A DNA stretch of 64,000 bases from a virus, in IMG/VR virus record IMGVR_UViG_3300048835_000830, positions 62,001 through 126,000 of that record. One strand, written 5' to 3'. Shown in pieces: positions 1-9,374 of the stretch (the stretch's first letter is position 1; each line of letters opens with the position of its first letter). The notes below the pieces were generated by a model that saw nothing but the letters and a program-made list of their open reading frames with translations, was not told the DNA's origin and did not search any database. The position numbers were made by a program, and so were the translations under genes.

Positions 1-1584
1 TGCCGAGCGATTCGAGGGACTGCGGGTGCTGGATGGCCTGGATATGCACGTCGGCTCCCGCCATGTCCGCTGCTATTATCTGGGCATCCATATTTTTCCA
101 GGGCTGACCCGAACCCCAGATGCCGACATGAAAACCCTCAAGTTTTGGCACAGGGTGGAGCTCGGCGGCAACGACGTTGGGCAGGAAATCGGTTTCGATT
201 CCGTAATGGGTCCATGTTTTCGCAAGCCCTTCGTGAGGGGTCGCCACGAAGTCGAAAAACCCGGCCTTTGCGGCTTTGAGCCCATGGAACATCCACTCGC
301 GGTTGACGTGATTGAATTCGTTGAGGATGTAGCTCGCGTGCCACGTGAGGACCGTCGTGCAGCCCTCAGCCTTTGCCGCATGAAGAACATTCTCCCAGGC
401 CATCTGATAACAGCCGAAGACCACCACCTTCGGCCTTGTAAGCTTGATCGTCCGGACGGCGTCCTGCGGCGTTGAGAAGTTCGTACACACCCCATCAAGA
501 GCGCGCCTGACGCCCCACCAGTCGTGGCACGTGACACCCAGAACAGCGTTGCTTAAGGGAATTCTCCCGCGTGCGGCACGAGGAGGATTTGGGTTTTTCC
601 TGATGCGGCCGAGCGTAAGATCAACCCAGAGCTCTTCATAGGCGCGAGCCATCTTTGCGGCAGAAAGATCGAGCGCAAGAGGGGTAAGCGTTGCCCCTTC
701 AGGCGACCATAGTTTTGGCAAAAGAGCCCGCATCTCACTGTCCGAGTCAGCGACGAAGGCATGCTTGTCACGCTCGATCCAGTGACAGACGCCCCCGCAG
801 TTAAAGACCAGGGTTGGGAGGCCGCAAGCCAGGGCCTCGGCTATGGAAAGTCCGAAACCTTCGCTGGGGCTGTAACTCACGAAAAAGTCCCAGTCGTGGT
901 AGTAGCGCACCGTATCGGGCGTGTAGTCGCGGACCTTGACGTTAAAAATTGCCTCGTCCTTAAGCTTTTTTTTGTAGCCGCCGTAGTCCACGCCGACAAG
1001 CTCGAACTCGGCGGGCTGCCCGGCCATCAGGCTTATCAGCTCCGGGATGCCCTTGCCCCACCCGGCCTCAAGCCGTCCCGTGAACCCACCCTTGGGGATT
1101 GCGCGCTTTGTCCGCTGCGGTGCGGGGGTAAAGACTGAGGTGTCCACGCCGTTCGGGATGACCCTCGTCAGGACATCGGGCATCTTCGATTTGAAATACT
1201 TCTCGGCATCGGGCGATACGCAGACGACGATGTCGGTCAGGTCTTTTGCGTAGCTTGTTGAATCACCGCCAAAGCCGAGACGATTGTGGACAACCTCGAC
1301 CGTCTTCGGGCGATGCCTTGCCTTTTTCAGAGCGCCGTACATGGTATGGGAGTGGTAGAAATGGATCACATCGGGGCGACTCTGGTCGATAACTTTTGCA
1401 AGATTCATCGGCGAGAAAACGCGATAGGCCACGACACGAGGAAGCGACTTAACGAAGGCCTCTACCTCCGGGTATTCGTATGTAACCACGGGAGCGATGC
1501 CGGGCGAGAGGTGGCGGATAAGATACTGGATCTGCGTTTCCGCACCGCCAACGGCCGGAAAGGGGATGTGAAAGAGGACCTTCA
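1..1584 (-). CDS. Glycosyltransferase, GT-B fold (GT4-like), C-terminus cut by window edge
   Basis: At least 528 codons are readable from ATG 1584 and the frame runs off the left edge. The N-terminus MKVLFHIPFPAVGGAETQ is a Rossmann strand with the glycine-rich loop of GT-B enzymes. EGFGLSIAEALACGLP fits the EX7E nucleotide-sugar motif of GT4 enzymes, which transfer sugar from an activated nucleotide-sugar donor. A second segment after about residue 330 (HVGIWGSGQPWKNMDAQI) looks like another GT-B half, so this may be a two-module enzyme. The start overlaps the upstream stop (ATGA). Phage glycosyltransferases usually modify phage DNA, virion proteins or host surface sugars; the acceptor here is unknown. 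Confidence 0.8.
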
Positions 1585-1911
1585 TTTTTCGCCTCCATCC
1601 TTTCTTTGGCGGAGGTTATCTCTAATCTGGTAAGCCTCGCTCAGAGCCTCCTCGGTCAGGCCGTAATCCGGATCGAGGACAGCTCCGAAAAGCCGATCAG
1701 GTTGAGACGTTTCCTTTGGCTTTTGAAGGATGAGCCGAAGACGTACGAGCTCATTGTCGACGTGCTCCTGGGCTGCCGCCATCAGTATGAGCTTATCCTC
1801 AGGGGCGGAGGCCTGGGCGGCAAGACAGATGCTTTTAAAGGCCGACGCAACGTGATAGGGCATTCTTAGAGCTTCAATCACGGGATCCGGATCGAAGGGC
1901 TTGTCGTTCAT
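1582..1911 (-). CDS. Hypothetical protein between two glycosyltransferase genes
   Basis: 109 residues, not recognised. The sequence is mostly helical by eye, with no membrane segment and no cysteine pairs that would suggest zinc binding. ATG 1911 has GGAG close upstream, and the stop overlaps the start of the next gene by 4 bases, so it is translationally coupled to the glycosyltransferases on both sides. Context suggests an accessory role in the same modification pathway, but the sequence itself gives no function. Confidence 0.65.
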   Translation of the reverse strand: MNDKPFDPDPVIEALRMPYHVASAFKSICLAAQASAPEDKLILMAAAQEHVDNELVRLRLILQKPKETSQPDRLFGAVLDPDYGLTEEALSEAYQIRDNLRQRKDGGEK

Positions 1912-1919
1912 GGACTCTC

Positions 1920-2951
1920 CTACGGAGTAAAGTTCGTGACAAGAGTGTGGTACATGCGCTCATAGTGCTCGATAAGGCGGCCCGGACTCCAGTATCTTTC
2001 CATCCAAAGGCGTGAGGAACGCCCCTGCTCAAGCCAGCTTCCGCTCTGAACAGTGTGTCTGATGCGACTTTCAAAGTTTGACTCGGAGGCCGCAAGCCAC
2101 GGCAGCCACTCGCAACCCGTAAGATCCTTCACGGCTCTTTCCGTCGCGCGGTCGATATTGGCAAAGCAGGCGATGCCGAGCGAAAGGTACTCCAGGCTGC
2201 TGAGATGGTAGCTGCCCGTTACGATCTCATCGATGCCGATATGGGCAAGTCTTTTTTTAGCCATCACGTCGCGGTGGGGCAGACCCGTGAGAAGCTGAAA
2301 GCTTATGTCGCCCCGAATCTTCATCCTTTTGAGAACAGGCGCAACGACACCATAACCCTTGTCGTTCCAGCCCCTGCCGTTGGTATTGCTCGGCGCAAAT
2401 GAAACCACGGGGCGCTTGACGACCTCGGGCGGCGGCTCTCTTGTGTTTTCCGGGGAGTGGATGTCGACGACATTCGGGACGATAAAGGAGAGCTCCGGCC
2501 ACTGACGCACATGATACTGGGCAATGATGGCCAAAGGGATTTTTGAGTTGACCTCATCCCGAAAGTCCTCACCCTCGTGTCGCGGGCTGTGCATTTGGAT
2601 GACAGACGGCCTGCAAGGCGGGGCCAGCTCCATTCTTCTGAAGATCTCCTGCCGCCGCCATCTGTTGTGATAGTGGATGACGTCCGCCCATTCATAGACG
2701 AGATACGCGAGCTGCGCCGGCCTCAGATCCATGCCTATGAGATCGCACTCGAAGCTCCTGTAGCCGAAGGTCGGCTGCCAGGTGATATGCTTCGATTCGA
2801 TTCGGCCGTCGCTATATTTATTCAAAAGCTTTGAGATTCGCACGGGGCTGCCAGAGAGCTGCGTATCGCTAAGGTGCAGGACCCTAAGAGGCTTCCTTGG
2901 CTCTGTCCGCGAAGGATAGTTGATGACACACTCACCCTCAACCAGCTTCAT
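1920..2951 (-). CDS. Glycosyltransferase-like protein
   Basis: 343 residues from ATG 2951; the frame stays open to 3032, but 2951 overlaps the end of the preceding gene and has GGGGA upstream. The N-terminus PLRVLHLSDTQLSGSPVRIS resembles the first Rossmann strand and loop of GT-B enzymes. Later segments (VVSFAPSNTNGRGWNDKGYG, then LSSLEYLSLGIACFANID) follow the order of a GT4 donor domain, where a conserved Glu precedes a small-residue stretch. The EX7E motif is degenerate, so activity is uncertain. It sits immediately upstream of the 1582 and 1584 genes in the same direction. Confidence 0.6.
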   Translation of the reverse strand: MKLVEGECVINYPSRTEPRKPLRVLHLSDTQLSGSPVRISKLLNKYSDGRIESKHITWQPTFGYRSFECDLIGMDLRPAQLAYLVYEWADVIHYHNRWRRQEIFRRMELAPPCRPSVIQMHSPRHEGEDFRDEVNSKIPLAIIAQYHVRQWPELSFIVPNVVDIHSPENTREPPPEVVKRPVVSFAPSNTNGRGWNDKGYGVVAPVLKRMKIRGDISFQLLTGLPHRDVMAKKRLAHIGIDEIVTGSYHLSSLEYLSLGIACFANIDRATERAVKDLTGCEWLPWLAASESNFESRIRHTVQSGSWLEQGRSSRLWMERYWSPGRLIEHYERMYHTLVTNFTP

Positions 2952-3402
2952 AGACCATCCCCAAAAGCTTGGGCTGGTAGCGGATCCAGCTGTCCGAAAG
3001 CTTTGCCGAAACGAACTCCACGAAGAGACCATCGCGGGTCTGGAATTTCACGTAGCCGGCTTTTTCAAGGAAGACGAGTCCGTGGGCGGTCAGCTTTCTG
3101 GGAAAGCCGCACTGCTCAAAACCCCACATCAGCTCCTCGACGATCCCCTCCTGGACATTGCCGTTCCGCTCGAAACAGTCAAAGAGCGCCTGCAGGACCA
3201 TCTGCCCTTCAGCAGGAAGGGTCGTCGGAATGCTTGCCACGAGCTTGAAAAAGGATTTGATCTTTTTTAGCTCCTGGGGGGCCGTCCGTGTTTCGGGAAG
3301 AAGGTCCACCTCCAGCTTTTGGGTGCGTTTTGTGTACCTTGCGTTTTTTGGCAATCTCTTGGCCTGGCGGCGAAGGCGCCGCTCGATTTCAGCAAACCTC
3401 AT
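2938..3402 (-). CDS. Hypothetical protein, possible winged-helix
   Basis: 154 residues with a basic N-terminus (ERRLRRQAKRLPKNARYTKR) and a C-terminal segment, LTAHGLVFLEKAGYVKFQ, that reads like the recognition helix and wing of a winged-helix protein. It overlaps the downstream glycosyltransferase-like gene by 14 bases. The protein at 38498 has a similar final segment (TPQGRAFVRKYI), so both may be phage DNA-binding proteins; this is pattern-level inference only. Confidence 0.6.
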   Translation of the reverse strand: MRFAEIERRLRRQAKRLPKNARYTKRTQKLEVDLLPETRTAPQELKKIKSFFKLVASIPTTLPAEGQMVLQALFDCFERNGNVQEGIVEELMWGFEQCGFPRKLTAHGLVFLEKAGYVKFQTRDGLFVEFVSAKLSDSWIRYQPKLLGMVYEAG

Positions 3403-3463
3403 GTTTTCCCCTCGATGTTTTCGCCATCATACCGGCGCAAATCGAAAGAAAAAAGAAGAGCTT

Positions 3464-3703
3464 TTACTTTTCCGCCCATAGCCCGTGGCGCGGGCATCCC
3501 AGACCAATACGGGGGGCACATAGACCCCGCCATCCGCAGAAGGGACACGTTGAGACATGGGATTTACGAGCAGATCTTGTGCATACGTCAACCTCGATGA
3601 AGTTCTCCCCAAACACGCGCCCCTTATGGTCCACGCAGGTTTTTCCACAGAAACACTGGCCGCTCTCATCGACATGGGTTTCGCAACCAATACATTGGTA
3701 CAT
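3464..3703 (-). CDS. Small cysteine-rich zinc-finger-like protein
   Basis: 79 residues with cysteine pairs CIGC (4-7), CFCGKTC (17-23) and CPFC (53-56) plus later Cys and His, which suggests two small zinc-binding knuckles. AAGGAAAAG lies just before ATG 3703. It is the most upstream gene of the minus-strand group that runs off the left edge, and it is divergent from the plus-strand gene at 3787. An alternative frame over the same DNA (3427-3690) lacks a good ribosome site and the cysteine pattern. Confidence 0.55.
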   Translation of the reverse strand: MYQCIGCETHVDESGQCFCGKTCVDHKGRVFGENFIEVDVCTRSARKSHVSTCPFCGWRGLCAPRIGLGCPRHGLWAEK

Positions 3704-3725
3704 GCACTTTTCCTTCAGATGGACA

Positions 3726-3756
3726 TTGACAGTTTGATAAAAAACTGCCTTAGTCT
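3726..3756 (+). promoter_or_regulatory. Candidate promoter for the first plus-strand gene
   Basis: TTGACA at 3726-3731 matches a sigma70 -35 box. The best -10 is TAGTCT at 3751-3756, 19 bases away, so spacing and -10 are both imperfect. It lies in the divergent gap between the minus gene starting at 3703 and the plus gene starting at 3787. Confidence 0.4.
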
Positions 3757-3786
3757 AGTGACGGTCAATCCATTGCAGGAGTACGT

Positions 3787-4035
3787 ATGGATAAGTCAAA
3801 CGTGATTGATTTTATGAGGCACAAGGAAAACCGGGATTACCCTCTCTTTGCGCCTCCCCTTCGAGCAAAACTGGAACACGGAATGAAGGGGTACACGGAC
3901 AGGCATGTGGAGGCTGTGGCCAGTTTCGAGCAGATTATCTGTGCCCATCTCATCTCCTCGGTTAGAGGTTGGGCCTGGAAGCTTGGTGAGCGTCTAGGTA
4001 ATCGTATCGCCGATAGCGTGCTCGGAAAAGAGTGA
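3787..4035 (+). CDS. Hypothetical small protein at the head of the plus-strand region
   Basis: 82 residues, not recognised. GCAGGAG lies 6 bases before ATG 3787. A helical middle (ASFEQIICAHLISSVRGWAW) could be weakly amphipathic. It is separated from the structural operon by about 200 bases that contain a hairpin and a promoter, so it is probably its own transcription unit. Confidence 0.65.
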   Translation: MDKSNVIDFMRHKENRDYPLFAPPLRAKLEHGMKGYTDRHVEAVASFEQIICAHLISSVRGWAWKLGERLGNRIADSVLGKE

Positions 4036-4077
4036 GCTTTAGCTCTTCTGTCCTCCTACCGAAAAACCCCCGCAAGT

Positions 4078-4101
4078 GCGGTCTCCGGCGACGGAGGCCG
4101 C
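4078..4101. terminator. 10-bp inverted repeat, possible terminator
   Basis: GCGGTCTCCG, loop GCGA, CGGAGGCCGC: a 10-bp stem with one mismatch, 40 bases after the stop of the 3787 gene. There is no T-run on the plus side. The minus side has a T5 run further on (positions 4062-4066), so if it terminates at all the mechanism or direction is unclear. Confidence 0.35.
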
Positions 4102-4145
4102 TTCCGAAAAAGAAGTGGCCTAAGGCTGGAAAATAGATAAAATAT

Positions 4146-4175
4146 TTGGACTAAGAACCTGCCTGCGGCTATACT
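4146..4175 (+). promoter_or_regulatory. Sigma70-like promoter of the virion operon
   Basis: TTGGAC (4146-4151), an 18-base spacer, then TATACT (4170-4175), ending about 57 bases before ATG 4233. This is the best sigma70-like promoter I see before the long plus-strand structural block and probably drives its first genes with the host polymerase. Confidence 0.55.
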
Positions 4176-4232
4176 TCCATAAGACATACACACGACAATA
4201 TGACAAGCTAAATCCTTCTGCGGGAGGCATAT

Positions 4233-5147
4233 ATGTTTTTTGAGCCCAGCTCGTTCGGGGCCCGCAAGCTCAGCATGGATCATTTCCGTGAATGGGCAGG
4301 GACCATCGCAGGCCAGTATCTGAATGAGGGGACTCTTCCGACCGAAGCCCTCTGCAAGACAGCTCAGGCCGAAGACCTCACACCTGACAGCATCAACGTG
4401 CTGGCAGCCGAGATTAACAAGGAAATCCATAGGCAAAAGTTCGCCTCGGCCGAGGACAAATACTTTGCAGCCGACTTCCCGCTTGCCGATGCCGCCGTTG
4501 CCATTCGCCGGCTTCAGGCTGATGGGGGAGAAACTAAAGTTGCGAGCGCCATGCCGGAGCCTGTCATCAAAAAAGCGGAAGCCGACCCCTTTGAAGCCTT
4601 CGGTGTAAAACCCGAGTCGCAGGACAAGACGGCCTCGCTTCGTCATGAGTTGCGGCATGCAAATCAAAAGCTTGAGGCCATGGACAGGATGCTTCAGGAC
4701 AAGGTCGCCATGCTCTCGATGCAGCGTGAGTCAACCGCCGCCACCTTCATAAAGCAGGCGCGTGATTTCGTGCTCTCAAGTGCCATGAATCAGCCACAAC
4801 GACTCGAAGCGCTCGATAAGCTGGCTTCGTTTGTCAAATGCGCCGGCATGCAGTTTGCGGCTCCCCTTGTTTCGGAGGTTGCAGCCTCGCTGGGCCGTGA
4901 CGGGCTTCTTACGCGTGAGCAGGTAAAAACCGCCAGCGAAAAAGCCGAAAAGAGGGCTGACCTCAAAGCCCCGGAAGGCCTCATCAGCCCCACCCTTCCC
5001 GCGCAGATCGTCAACGGCAACCACCCGCTCTACATTACGCTCAAGACTTTCCGCGATCAGAGCAACGATCTTCGTAACTATGATCAGCAGCTGAAACTCA
5101 CGCAGGATCAGCTTCGCATCATCAAACAAAAGGTGCGCGCGCTGTGA
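4233..5147 (+). CDS. Virion-module protein with coiled coil, unknown function
   Basis: 304 residues; GGGAGG lies before ATG 4233. Not recognised by family. A long helical, probably coiled-coil stretch runs about residues 132-165 (LRHELRHANQKLEAMDRMLQ), and a second helix lies at the C-terminus. Three KTA motifs are present (CKTAQ, DKTAS, VKTAS), the tripeptide shared with other proteins of this module. First gene of the structural operon; its stop overlaps the GTG start of the next gene. A head or portal-proximal structural role is inferred from position only. Confidence 0.7.
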   Translation: MFFEPSSFGARKLSMDHFREWAGTIAGQYLNEGTLPTEALCKTAQAEDLTPDSINVLAAEINKEIHRQKFASAEDKYFAADFPLADAAVAIRRLQADGGETKVASAMPEPVIKKAEADPFEAFGVKPESQDKTASLRHELRHANQKLEAMDRMLQDKVAMLSMQRESTAATFIKQARDFVLSSAMNQPQRLEALDKLASFVKCAGMQFAAPLVSEVAASLGRDGLLTREQVKTASEKAEKRADLKAPEGLISPTLPAQIVNGNHPLYITLKTFRDQSNDLRNYDQQLKLTQDQLRIIKQKVRAL

Positions 5148-5401
5148 AAGACGATCTTCTCTCCAGGCTGGCTCCGGACGCAAAAGACCTTATCAAAGAG
5201 GCCATGATCGGGGCCGTCGCACGCATGGGACTTCAGGGTATGTCCCGGGCAGGGAAGGTGCTCGTAAAAAATCCAATGGTAAGCGCTACGGCCGCGGGTG
5301 CGGGCTACGACATGACGAAGTCGGTTGGCCGGATGAACGATCTCACGACCGGTGCAAAAAACCTTATGACCAGTAAAATGACGGCTCCTGCCAATATGTG
5401 A
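5144..5401 (+). CDS. Small virion-module protein
   Basis: 85 residues starting at GTG 5144, overlapping the previous stop in GTGA, so translation is coupled. Glycine- and alanine-rich middle (VSATAAGAGYDMTKSVG), no recognised domain. Coupling to the 4233 gene implies a related role, probably in the virion. Confidence 0.65.
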   Translation: MKDDLLSRLAPDAKDLIKEAMIGAVARMGLQGMSRAGKVLVKNPMVSATAAGAGYDMTKSVGRMNDLTTGAKNLMTSKMTAPANM

Positions 5402-5408
5402 GGTTTCC

Positions 5409-6605
5409 ATGCAAATCGTGTGGCTTGAAAAGATGGCTTCCGCAGGTGAGATTCGCCCTGAAGCAAAGGCCAAAATCTACGAAGACTGCAGCGCGCTTTT
5501 GAAGCTGGGCGCTGACGAAGGAGCTTTTTCAGACGCCCATTTCGGAAGGCACGCAGGCAACGCAGCCGTCGGTGCCGCCATCCTCGGGGGTATAAAGCTT
5601 TTCGATCTGATGAAGGTGCAAAGGGTCGTGGGCAAAATACAAAAATCGCGTGACGCGGTCATGCAGGACCCCGCGTTCCAGGGTCATCTGGAGCTGGCAG
5701 ACAAGCGCTTCGCGGATCTCGCCAAGGTTGCGCCGACGATTGCCGCCGACCCAAAAAAAGCAAAAGACCTTATCGGCCGCACTCTTCACACGGGTTTTTC
5801 CAACGACGACATGAACCATCTCGCCGTTCTTCAGGCCGTCTACACGGCCAAGGATCCAGGCTTTGCAGGCAAGGTCGATAGCAAAATGTCGAAGAAGGCC
5901 TCTGCGGAAAGGCTCGGCGAGATGTACGCCGATGTCTTCTGCCTCGTCAAGGAAGCCGGTATCATGGGCGGCATTGGCGATGCCATACGCCGAGGCGGAG
6001 CCGCTGCGAGCGGTATGGCCGCAAGAGCCGCTGGCGGTATCCGCCCTGGGACGGTGGGTCAGGCCCTCAAAAACGTGGCTCTCGTGAGTTCGATTCCACT
6101 TCTCGCTGGCATTGGTCATGGCGTCATCAATCAGGTGCAGGCGAGCCGCGACAGCAAGGTTATGTCCCAGCGCCTTCGCGCATCCTACGAAGAAGCCATG
6201 CGCCGCGACAAGCTCACAAACCCTGACCAGCAGAGTCAGGTGGCTCTCAACGATAATCCGGCAGAAGCCTACCGGGCATTTGAAACGCTCGTCCATTTTG
6301 CTCCCCACGTCGCCCTCCACCCGGATTCGGCCCGGACGTTTATGGCCAGAATCATGGGTCAGGCGCAGGATGTGGAGCTCCCCGACATCAAGCAGCTGAC
6401 CGATATCGAGCGAAACCTTGCCTCAGCCGGTCAGACGAGCCCCTTCATGGCTGGCTTTTCTGGTGCAGCGACAGCGTTTGGGCTTGGCGAAGGCCTGCGC
6501 GCGGCAATCAAGGATACGACCGAGCCCTTGCGCCAGCAGAACAGGCAGATGTTTGCGCGTGACCTTGGCGTCAACATGAAAAACCAATCATCGAAGGGCA
6601 GCTGA
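5409..6605 (+). CDS. Virion-module protein with Gly/Ala-rich hydrophobic segments
   Basis: 398 residues. Hydrophobic small-residue stretches occur near residues 50-65 (NAAVGAAILGGIKLFDLM), near 220-240 (ALVSSIPLLAGIGHGVI) and near 348-365, as in several other proteins of this block (10502, 15416, 20669). LEKMAS near the N-terminus and KKASA near residue 160 resemble the shared KxA(S/A) motif. Function unknown; the stop overlaps the next ATG. It may be an internal head or ejection protein, but that is only inference from composition and position. Confidence 0.65.
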   Translation: MQIVWLEKMASAGEIRPEAKAKIYEDCSALLKLGADEGAFSDAHFGRHAGNAAVGAAILGGIKLFDLMKVQRVVGKIQKSRDAVMQDPAFQGHLELADKRFADLAKVAPTIAADPKKAKDLIGRTLHTGFSNDDMNHLAVLQAVYTAKDPGFAGKVDSKMSKKASAERLGEMYADVFCLVKEAGIMGGIGDAIRRGGAAASGMAARAAGGIRPGTVGQALKNVALVSSIPLLAGIGHGVINQVQASRDSKVMSQRLRASYEEAMRRDKLTNPDQQSQVALNDNPAEAYRAFETLVHFAPHVALHPDSARTFMARIMGQAQDVELPDIKQLTDIERNLASAGQTSPFMAGFSGAATAFGLGEGLRAAIKDTTEPLRQQNRQMFARDLGVNMKNQSSKGS

Positions 6606-8626
6606 TGGATAAGCTCCTTCTTTTTCCGGGTAAAACCGAGCAAGGTATTTTCACCCACCTTATCGACTACGAGCGAGGCTACCTCACGAAGACGGCCTCG
6701 CAGGGCGCCTACCATCCGACGATTGCCTCGTATATCGGCGCGGCGAAAAAGATTCCAGGCAAAACGCAGATCCTCCTCACGGCGCTCGGCGCAGGGGAGT
6801 ATTGGGGTGATAACGCCAACGGCGACTACTTCCCGGAATCGGAGCTGGCCTACGAAGGGGATGAGGACTACGGCTATAGAACCTTTGTAAAATACGCAAA
6901 AATCTATAAGCACCATGTAAACAAAAACCCGGCGGCATCCTTCGGCGATGTCCCGCTCGCCGTTTATAATGCACAGTTTCATAGGGTGGAGCTCATCGTT
7001 CTTTTGGACGACGCAAAAGCCCCTGACATTGCCGAGAGGATTGAGCACGGGCAGTACCCCGACTGGTCCATGGGAACACGGATACCCTACGACGTCTGCA
7101 GCATCTGCGGCAACAAGGCTCCCAACATGAAGTTTTATTGCCACCATGCAAAGTACCTCATGGGGCGAATCGATCCCGAGACAGGCAAAAAGGTCTTCGT
7201 GAGAAACTACAAGCCGAAGTTCTTTGACATCAGCTATGTGCTGATCGGCGCCGATCGGATCGCCAAGACACTTCGCAAGGTCGCCCACGCGCGCCCTATC
7301 TATTACGGGGTAAGTTCGGCTGCGCTCGCGGAAAAAGCCGCCCAGCTTGCGAAGGCGGCAACCATAGAAAAGCATGTGCCGGCCGGAACAGCCAAAGACC
7401 CTCCTTCAAGTCAGACTGCCGGGGAGGCGCTGAAGGATATCGCCCGCATGATCCCCGATGTGAAGGCGCGGGAGCGGAGACTGCCCAAGGAAGTCCTCGA
7501 TGGGCTCTCAAAACTGCCCCTCAGCCGCTCACTTTCCACCATGACGATGCTCGGCATCCTTCCGAAGCCCGAGGAGTTCCAAAGACTCTTTTTGCTCTCC
7601 AAAGGTCTGCGCGAATTGGCCGACGCCCTGGAGCAAAGAGCCCTCTGCTTTGATCCAATGATGCGCCCCGACCCCGGAGCTTCGGATATGGGCGCCTTTG
7701 ATATCAGCCATCGCCACTTCGATGAGGGTGCGATGCAGAGCCTTTTGCCGTTCCTGCCGGAGAGAAGCTATGCGAGCCCCCATCTTTCCAAGCGGATCGC
7801 CATCCTTATCAAAACCGGCTCTGCTCAAAACCGGAGCGATCTGCCGACCTTCATGAAGATTGGCGAAGACGGCAAGCCCAAGGATAGAACCCCGCTGGGG
7901 ATCGTTCCGATTATGCTCGCGGCCGCGGGAGCCTACGCAGCCCTTTCAAAAAAGGCCCCGGCAGGGAGTCTTCAAGGAATAGATAAGCTGCTACAATCAA
8001 ATGCAGGTTTAGGTCTGGCGACTGCACTCGGCATTGGACTTCTGTCCGTATTTCATAGTACGTTTGGACCTAAAGTTAAGGGACAATTTAATACCGGCGA
8101 CTATACGAACCCTGATGCCAACGACATGCATTCTCGGATCGAGGATCTGAAGCAAAAGCCGTATCTCAAACTCGGCGGGGTTACCCAAAACCTCGGCGCA
8201 GCGGGTAGGCGGCTCTTTCTAGGCATTCCAGCTGCCTACATGGGCTCAGGAGTTTTAGCGGCGCATCGAGACGCAAACCCCTACGAGACGGAGGGCCGAT
8301 TGAGCGCGTTTCTTCGGCAACACCCTGACGTCGTAAGCGGTGGTCTGATTGCGGACGCCATGCAGTCTGCCAGAGGAGGCGGAACTCATAAGGTCATCAA
8401 GAATGTTCTCGGCGGCTTAAAAAAAGTCGCTGAAGACGGCACTGGTGACGAGAGCGCCCCTATGAAGACGGCAGATGTCCAGGAACTGGCGAGCAATGCC
8501 CTTCTTTGGCCTTTGGCCACGGGCAAGGTCAACCTTCCTGGGAAAATCGTCGGCGGGCTTCTTGATTCGGGAATCATGGCCGGGGGCTCCTGGCTCGCTC
8601 GAAGAAAGAAGTCCGAGCGCAGTTGA
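6605..8626 (+). CDS. Putative prohead maturation protease with long C-terminal extension
   Basis: 673 residues. The first 240 resemble phage prohead proteases of the S78/herpesvirus-assemblin type: YKHHVNKNPAASFGDV supplies the His region, and DWSMGTR, about 55 residues later, supplies the Ser followed by small residues. This protease class cleaves scaffold and head proteins during maturation. A cysteine set (CSICG, then CHHAKY) may bind zinc. TKTAS occurs at residues 28-32. The rest is an unrelated, helical, low-complexity extension with a hydrophobic stretch near residues 432-470, perhaps scaffold-like. It comes before the acidic 8662 protein and the capsid gene, the usual order. The catalytic assignment is inference. 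Confidence 0.5.
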   Translation: MDKLLLFPGKTEQGIFTHLIDYERGYLTKTASQGAYHPTIASYIGAAKKIPGKTQILLTALGAGEYWGDNANGDYFPESELAYEGDEDYGYRTFVKYAKIYKHHVNKNPAASFGDVPLAVYNAQFHRVELIVLLDDAKAPDIAERIEHGQYPDWSMGTRIPYDVCSICGNKAPNMKFYCHHAKYLMGRIDPETGKKVFVRNYKPKFFDISYVLIGADRIAKTLRKVAHARPIYYGVSSAALAEKAAQLAKAATIEKHVPAGTAKDPPSSQTAGEALKDIARMIPDVKARERRLPKEVLDGLSKLPLSRSLSTMTMLGILPKPEEFQRLFLLSKGLRELADALEQRALCFDPMMRPDPGASDMGAFDISHRHFDEGAMQSLLPFLPERSYASPHLSKRIAILIKTGSAQNRSDLPTFMKIGEDGKPKDRTPLGIVPIMLAAAGAYAALSKKAPAGSLQGIDKLLQSNAGLGLATALGIGLLSVFHSTFGPKVKGQFNTGDYTNPDANDMHSRIEDLKQKPYLKLGGVTQNLGAAGRRLFLGIPAAYMGSGVLAAHRDANPYETEGRLSAFLRQHPDVVSGGLIADAMQSARGGGTHKVIKNVLGGLKKVAEDGTGDESAPMKTADVQELASNALLWPLATGKVNLPGKIVGGLLDSGIMAGGSWLARRKKSERS

Positions 8627-8661
8627 TCTCGTGGCAATCAGACATTTTTTTGGAGGAAACC

Positions 8662-9303
8662 ATGGCTACACTTCAGGATCTGCTCGCAGCATCGTTTGGC
8701 GACAACGCCTCGACAAAAACCGCTTCCGTCAACTCTCAGGAATCTGATGATGCCCTGACCAAGCTGGCAAAAGAACTGAAATTCGACGGCTTTTTCGGAA
8801 AGCAGGCCGAGGAAGAGGAAAAGGAGGAGAAGGAGGACGACGACAAGGAAGACAAGGACGAGGAAAAATCCGCCTCGTTTAACCTTGACGGCGTCTACGG
8901 AGCCCTCTTTCCAGAGGATCGTGACATCGCAGTGAAGACTGCCGAGGAAGAGAAAAACGCAGCCGAGGAAGCCCTTGGCGCCCGCGCGTTCGATCACTAT
9001 GCAAGTCAGTGGGATCGTCGCATCGAAAAGATTGCTGCCGAGGCCCTCACTGGCGGCGCAACCATCAGCGCGTCGACCGCCGCTCATCACGACGGTCCCG
9101 TTCAAACCGATGTCGAGCCACCACAAGGCCAGGCCAACAACAAACCCGCGGACTCGTCGTCTGCCGTCAACACCAAGTCTGTGAGCATTCAGGACGAAGT
9201 GAAGGCAAAAAACAATGCGTCCACCGTTGGTCATTTCGAGCAAAAGCATGCCGCAGCTCTGGCTCTGACCAAGCACCTGCTGCTGGCTCAGTTGGAAGAC
9301 TGA
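8662..9303 (+). CDS. Acidic virion-module protein, candidate scaffold
   Basis: 213 residues from ATG 8662, chosen over an upstream in-frame start because GGAGGAAACC precedes it. A highly acidic block of Glu, Asp and Lys (about residues 52-75) is followed by alanine-rich helices, typical of prohead scaffold or core proteins. TKTAS sits at residues 18-22 and AVKTAEEE further on. Its place between the protease-like gene and the capsid gene fits scaffolding. No catalytic motif is visible. Confidence 0.6.
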   Translation: MATLQDLLAASFGDNASTKTASVNSQESDDALTKLAKELKFDGFFGKQAEEEEKEEKEDDDKEDKDEEKSASFNLDGVYGALFPEDRDIAVKTAEEEKNAAEEALGARAFDHYASQWDRRIEKIAAEALTGGATISASTAAHHDGPVQTDVEPPQGQANNKPADSSSAVNTKSVSIQDEVKAKNNASTVGHFEQKHAAALALTKHLLLAQLED

Positions 9304-9374
9304 AATAGTCCATTGGCAGCATGAGCCGGTTCCAGAGCAGTCGAACTAAAAATAGACAAAAAGGAGCAAGTGAT

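Noticed and set aside
1-1253. Several open frames on both strands over the left edge (for example 26-475 plus, 761-1138 plus, 76-537 minus).
   Set aside because: A single glycosyltransferase frame open to the left edge on the minus strand covers the whole interval and has clear motifs.
3427-3690. 87-codon minus-strand frame overlapping the cysteine-rich 3464 gene.
   Set aside because: No ribosome site and no conserved-looking pattern; the other frame has paired cysteines and a good start.
8638-9276. Long minus-strand frame opposite the acidic scaffold-like gene.
   Set aside because: It is the antisense of a Glu/Asp/Lys-rich stretch (giving runs of Leu, Val and Phe); the plus frame has the ribosome site and operon context.
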